Source: Thermoplasmata archaeon
GTDB taxonomy: Archaea; Thermoplasmatota; Thermoplasmata; Thermoplasmatales; Thermoplasmataceae
Assembly (NCBI GenBank): GCA_021797025.1
Contig: JAKAAK010000126.1
Coordinates: 1-8,971 of the forward strand
DNA length: 8,971 nt
Direction of reading: 5' to 3'
The notes under the pieces were generated by a model. That model ran no database searches, was not told the DNA's origin, and saw only the letters and a program-made list of their open reading frames with translations. Of this stretch, positions 6,566 to 8,971 are shown piece after piece. Position 1 is the stretch's first letter, and every line of letters starts with the position of its first letter. Both the position numbers and the translations under genes were made by a program.

Positions 6566-7189
6566 TCATAGATTACTTTCCACATAATCCTTAACTATCT
6601 TTCTCAATGTTTTTCTCAATATTTCTGAAAGAGCGGCAGGTGAAACATCCAGCTTTTCAGCGATCTGTGTAAGTGATAGTTTTCTTTCCGGATCAAAGTA
6701 GCCGTATTCATAGAGCTGGAATATAATCTCTTTTTCCCTGTCAGTTATAGTATTGCTATCCCCGGAGGAGAGTTCTGAAATAGTAAATTCCATTTGAGCA
6801 TTTTGAAGATCATGTTTTAAGTCTATCAACTTAGAAAGACTTGGAAGGGAAATACGATAGGAAAGAGTATCTGGCTTTACAGCCCTGCTTCCCAGTATTA
6901 CAGCCTCTGAATTTCCAAGTATGTAACAGGCGCTGCAACATGATCCCTTTGCCCAGATGGTTTTTTTCCCAGATTTTATAGAATCAATAGTTATGGCTCT
7001 TAATCCGGGAAGTGCCTCATCTGCATCATTATCAGATTTGAAAGATATTCTATGAGTGGTTGTTTTCCCATCGATTTTCAGGCGTTCTATGCTAGCATCG
7101 GGAAATGTCTGAAGTATATAATTTGTAATTTCACAATCTCTTCTTTGTATAGTAATTATTGCGGTTATTTCCTTGTTTGATTTTGACAC
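6566..7189 (-). CDS. HTH_10 (bacterio-opsin-activator type) transcription regulator with CCxxC motif
   Basis: This 207-residue predicted DNA-binding protein starts at a GTG; no other in-frame start precedes it. The C-terminal part (about 148-203) is a clear HTH_10 domain: TITDREKEIIFQLYEYGYFDPERKLSLTQIAEKLDVSPAALSEILRK, of which the EYGYFDPERK and DVSPAALSEILR segments are typical. The N-terminal domain (about 1-125) resembles the ligand-sensing half of archaeal HTH_10 proteins but cannot be placed in a named family. It contains Cys84-Cys85-x2-Cys88 (GSCCSACYI) and Cys19, which could bind a metal or sense redox state (inference). The gene is divergent from the cytochrome bd operon across 110 bases that contain a perfect inverted repeat, so control of that oxidase and of itself is the natural hypothesis. 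Acylphosphatase lies downstream on the same strand. Confidence 0.88.
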   Translation of the reverse strand: MSKSNKEITAIITIQRRDCEITNYILQTFPDASIERLKIDGKTTTHRISFKSDNDADEALPGLRAITIDSIKSGKKTIWAKGSCCSACYILGNSEAVILGSRAVKPDTLSYRISLPSLSKLIDLKHDLQNAQMEFTISELSSGDSNTITDREKEIIFQLYEYGYFDPERKLSLTQIAEKLDVSPAALSEILRKTLRKIVKDYVESNL

Positions 7190-7204
7190 AGTATGGTATG
7201 CAAT

Positions 7205-7234
7205 CTTTATTTAATAATTTGTACATATATTAAA
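7205..7234 (-). promoter_or_regulatory. Probable promoter of the HTH_10 regulator
   Basis: Two TATA-like elements lie on the minus strand before the GTG at 7189: TTTAATATA (7234-7226) and TTAAATAAAG (about 7214-7205). The nearer one is about 22 bases from the GTG, fitting a leaderless start; the farther one would give a leader of about 15 bases. There is no Shine-Dalgarno. Which one works cannot be decided from sequence. Confidence 0.35.
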
Positions 7235-7240
7235 GCAAAA

Positions 7241-7258
7241 TACCTTACATATAAGGTA
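7241..7258. promoter_or_regulatory. Perfect inverted repeat, candidate operator between regulator and cydA
   Basis: TACCTTA (7241-7247), spacer CATA, then TAAGGTA (7252-7258) form an exact 7-4-7 dyad. It sits between the two divergent promoters, just before the AT-rich TATA region of cydA. The length and symmetry suit a dimeric HTH protein. A similar half-site, TACCATA, occurs on the minus strand at 7198-7192, just before the regulator's start codon. That the adjacent HTH_10 protein binds here is inference from position. Confidence 0.5.
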
Positions 7259-7260
7259 AA

Positions 7261-7286
7261 TATAATAAATACTATTTTAAAATATA
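7261..7286 (+). promoter_or_regulatory. Probable TATA region of the cydAB operon
   Basis: Two A/T-only candidates precede the cydA ATG at 7300: TATAATAA (7261-7268, about 35 bases before it) and TTTTAAAATATA (7275-7286, about 20 bases before it). No Shine-Dalgarno is present (CTGATTAAG precedes the ATG), so a leaderless or short-leader transcript is likely. If the first box is used, the inverted repeat at 7241-7258 would cover the BRE and imply repression. If the second is used, the repeat lies just upstream, where activators usually bind. Confidence 0.4.
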
Positions 7287-7299
7287 ATGTCTGATTAAG

Positions 7300-8760
7300 A
7301 TGGGAATATCGTATCCGGTCTGGGATAGTGCAATGTTCGCATATACTATTTCTGCGCATATTTTAATTGTCGCAATAACGCTGGCAATGGCGCTTTTAAT
7401 AACAATATCCGAATACATAGCACTGAAAAATAAGAATAAATACTATGAGGCTCTTGCCCATAAGTTGAGTATAGCACTGGTGATTAATTTTGCCATAGGC
7501 ACTGCATCTGGAGTTTTTATGGCAGTAGAATTGATGCTGTTCTGGCCTATTTTCATGAAACTGGTGGGTGCTGTTGCCATGCTGAGTTTCTATGCAGAGG
7601 TTTTTGCTTTCCTGGTTGAGTCTATCACACTCATGATTTATGTATACTTCTGGGATAACTTCAAAAACAGATGGAACCACTGGCTTGTTTCATGGGGAGT
7701 TTTACTGGGCACAGGTGCATCGGCATGGCTGATTACCAATGTGAATGCATGGATGAATACACCTACAGGTTCATTCAATATAGCTAAATATATGAGCACA
7801 GGTGCCATAACCGGCGTAAATCCTCTTAAGGTTTTTTATGAACCATCCACAGGACCGCAGTTATTCCATATGTTCATGGCAATGTACTTTGCAGGTTCAA
7901 TGGCACTTTTAGCATATTTTGCATACAAGTATCTAAAATCAAAGAATGAGGAGGAGAAGAAAATAGACAGGTCTGCAATGAAAGTGCTTTCCGCTGTTGG
8001 AATTGTGGATATAATTCTAGTAGGAATAAGCGGTTCTATCGAACTATCAACCCTTCTTACCCTTGAGCCACTCAAATATGCAATGATGGAACTCAATATG
8101 CATCCTGTTATGTCCGGTGCACCTGAACACTTATTCGGATTCCTTTCAAATGGAAAGCCAGTGGATTTCATACCGTTGGCTGGAATACAATCATTGCTTG
8201 CTTATCCATTTACCAAGGGCAATGTGGGATATATACCGGGGCTTTCATCCTATCCCACATACACATGGGCTCCATCAGTTATACATATAACACTTGATCT
8301 GATGGTAGGATTCGGAGTATTAATGGGATTATTCTGGTTCATTGTCCTTGTACTGAAAGTAATGAAGAAGGATATATTCAACATGAAATGGATACTTTAC
8401 AGTTTCATCGGAATTGGATTCCTCGGAATGTTCACCATGGAAGATGGATGGTATACAGCAGAGGTTGGAAGAGTTCCGTACATAATATTGATGCCTTACA
8501 ACTCGGCGGGGCAACCCATAATAGCGGGGCACTATGGAGTGATGACAATAGCAGAGGCTGCATCGACGTCAACAATAGTCTGGTATCTTGGAGTGGTAAT
8601 AATACTGTTCTACGCCATAATAATACCATTTACATTCTACTTCAATGCAAAGGTATTAAACCTGTCAAATGTTGAAGAAGACCTAAGGAAAGCCGAAAAG
8701 GATCTGAATATCAACAGTTCTGGCAAGGACGTCAACAGTGTAAATGCGGGGGCGAGATAA
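7300..8760 (+). CDS. cydA: Cytochrome bd-type oxidase subunit I
   Basis: This heme-bearing membrane subunit of a terminal oxidase reduces O2 to water using a low-molecular-weight donor such as quinol. It has 486 residues and about nine hydrophobic spans. Key residues match E. coli CydA by position and context: His20 (SAHILI, high-spin heme ligand), Glu100 and Glu107 (YAEVFAFLVES, proton path and heme site), His190 (LFHMF) and Met335 (LDLMVGF) as low-spin heme ligands, and Glu388. In the Q-loop, Lys259 and Glu264 (LKYAMME) match the quinol-linked Lys252/Glu257. The usually invariant GRQPW reads GRVPY (390-394), and the Q-loop is short, as in non-E. coli types. Whether heme d or heme b fills the active site cannot be told. 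The stop codon directly abuts the ATG of subunit II. The ATG at 7300 places His20 correctly. Confidence 0.94.
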   Translation: MGISYPVWDSAMFAYTISAHILIVAITLAMALLITISEYIALKNKNKYYEALAHKLSIALVINFAIGTASGVFMAVELMLFWPIFMKLVGAVAMLSFYAEVFAFLVESITLMIYVYFWDNFKNRWNHWLVSWGVLLGTGASAWLITNVNAWMNTPTGSFNIAKYMSTGAITGVNPLKVFYEPSTGPQLFHMFMAMYFAGSMALLAYFAYKYLKSKNEEEKKIDRSAMKVLSAVGIVDIILVGISGSIELSTLLTLEPLKYAMMELNMHPVMSGAPEHLFGFLSNGKPVDFIPLAGIQSLLAYPFTKGNVGYIPGLSSYPTYTWAPSVIHITLDLMVGFGVLMGLFWFIVLVLKVMKKDIFNMKWILYSFIGIGFLGMFTMEDGWYTAEVGRVPYIILMPYNSAGQPIIAGHYGVMTIAEAASTSTIVWYLGVVIILFYAIIIPFTFYFNAKVLNLSNVEEDLRKAEKDLNINSSGKDVNSVNAGAR

Positions 8761-8971
8761 ATGTCATTTTCGTATCTTGATGCAAACGGAGTATTCATAA
8801 AAATTGTGATTGCGGCCATGGTAACATTCCTGTTTTCAGAATTTATTGCTATATTCCCCATATTCAGCAACTACGAGAAACATAAAACGGTGGTGCTGAA
8901 GCATATAGTTCCAATATGGGAAATTACTGGAACAATGATTGTGTTCTTTGTAGTAGAACTTGAGCTAATAT
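8761..8971 (+). CDS. cydB: Cytochrome bd-type oxidase subunit II (partial, cut by window end)
   Basis: An open frame of 70 codons begins at the ATG directly after the cydA TAA, with no intervening base, and runs off the window. A purine-rich GGGGGCGAG a few bases before the ATG may act as a Shine-Dalgarno within cydA. Two hydrophobic spans are visible. The segment LKHIVPIWEITGTMIVFFVVE aligns in position with the CydB pattern around IAPHWDGNQVWLI, with Glu54 where E. coli has the proton-channel Asp58. Similarity is low, so the call rests partly on the position behind cydA. Subunit II forms the heterodimer with CydA in the cytoplasmic membrane. Only the N-terminal part can be judged. Confidence 0.75.
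   Translation, partial: MSFSYLDANGVFIKIVIAAMVTFLFSEFIAIFPIFSNYEKHKTVVLKHIVPIWEITGTMIVFFVVELELI

Overview
The window looks like chromosomal DNA from an acidophilic archaeon of the Thermoplasmatales type (Ferroplasma/Picrophilus/Acidiplasma/Cuniculiplasma-like). The evidence is an AT-rich sequence, A/T-rich TATA boxes about 25-30 bases before several start codons with no Shine-Dalgarno motif (leaderless genes), frequent GTG starts, an HTH_10 (bacterio-opsin-activator type) regulator, and a bacterial-style formate-tetrahydrofolate ligase, which is rare in archaea. The genus is inferred from gene content only. No rRNA, tRNA, CRISPR array, insertion sequence or complete mobile element was seen.

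Layout. Bases 1-51 hold the last codons of an unidentified + strand gene. It is followed by fhs (94-1707), which feeds formate into the folate one-carbon pool. A gap of about 400 bases (1708-2105) has no convincing gene. A three-gene operon then runs on the minus strand, in transcription order: an isovaleryl-CoA-dehydrogenase-type acyl-CoA dehydrogenase (4951-3806), a thiolase-fold protein (3816-2557) and a DUF35 zinc-ribbon/OB-fold protein (2555-2106). These genes overlap or are spaced by one base. Divergent from the operon is a threonine ammonia-lyase with a C-terminal ACT domain (5059-6264). Its end lies 3 bases from the end of an acylphosphatase gene on the opposite strand (6531-6268). An HTH_10 regulator with a CCxxC motif follows on the minus strand (7189-6566). 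It is divergent from a cytochrome bd-type oxidase operon, cydA (7300-8760) then a cydB-like gene (from 8761, cut by the window end).

How the genes fit together. The minus-strand operon looks like a CoA-thioester degradation module, with dehydrogenation by the acyl-CoA dehydrogenase and C-C bond chemistry by the thiolase/DUF35 pair. The thiolase lacks the usual nucleophilic cysteine (Gly in its place), so it may be a retro-aldolase of the Ltp2/ChsH2-DUF35 kind rather than a true thiolase. At the other end, the cysteine-bearing regulator and the oxidase are divergent across a 110-base gap containing a perfect 7-4-7 inverted repeat (TACCTTA-CATA-TAAGGTA). This suggests a local redox- or metal-responsive switch for the terminal oxidase. 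These two systems are the parts of the window most worth following up; the rest is ordinary core metabolism.
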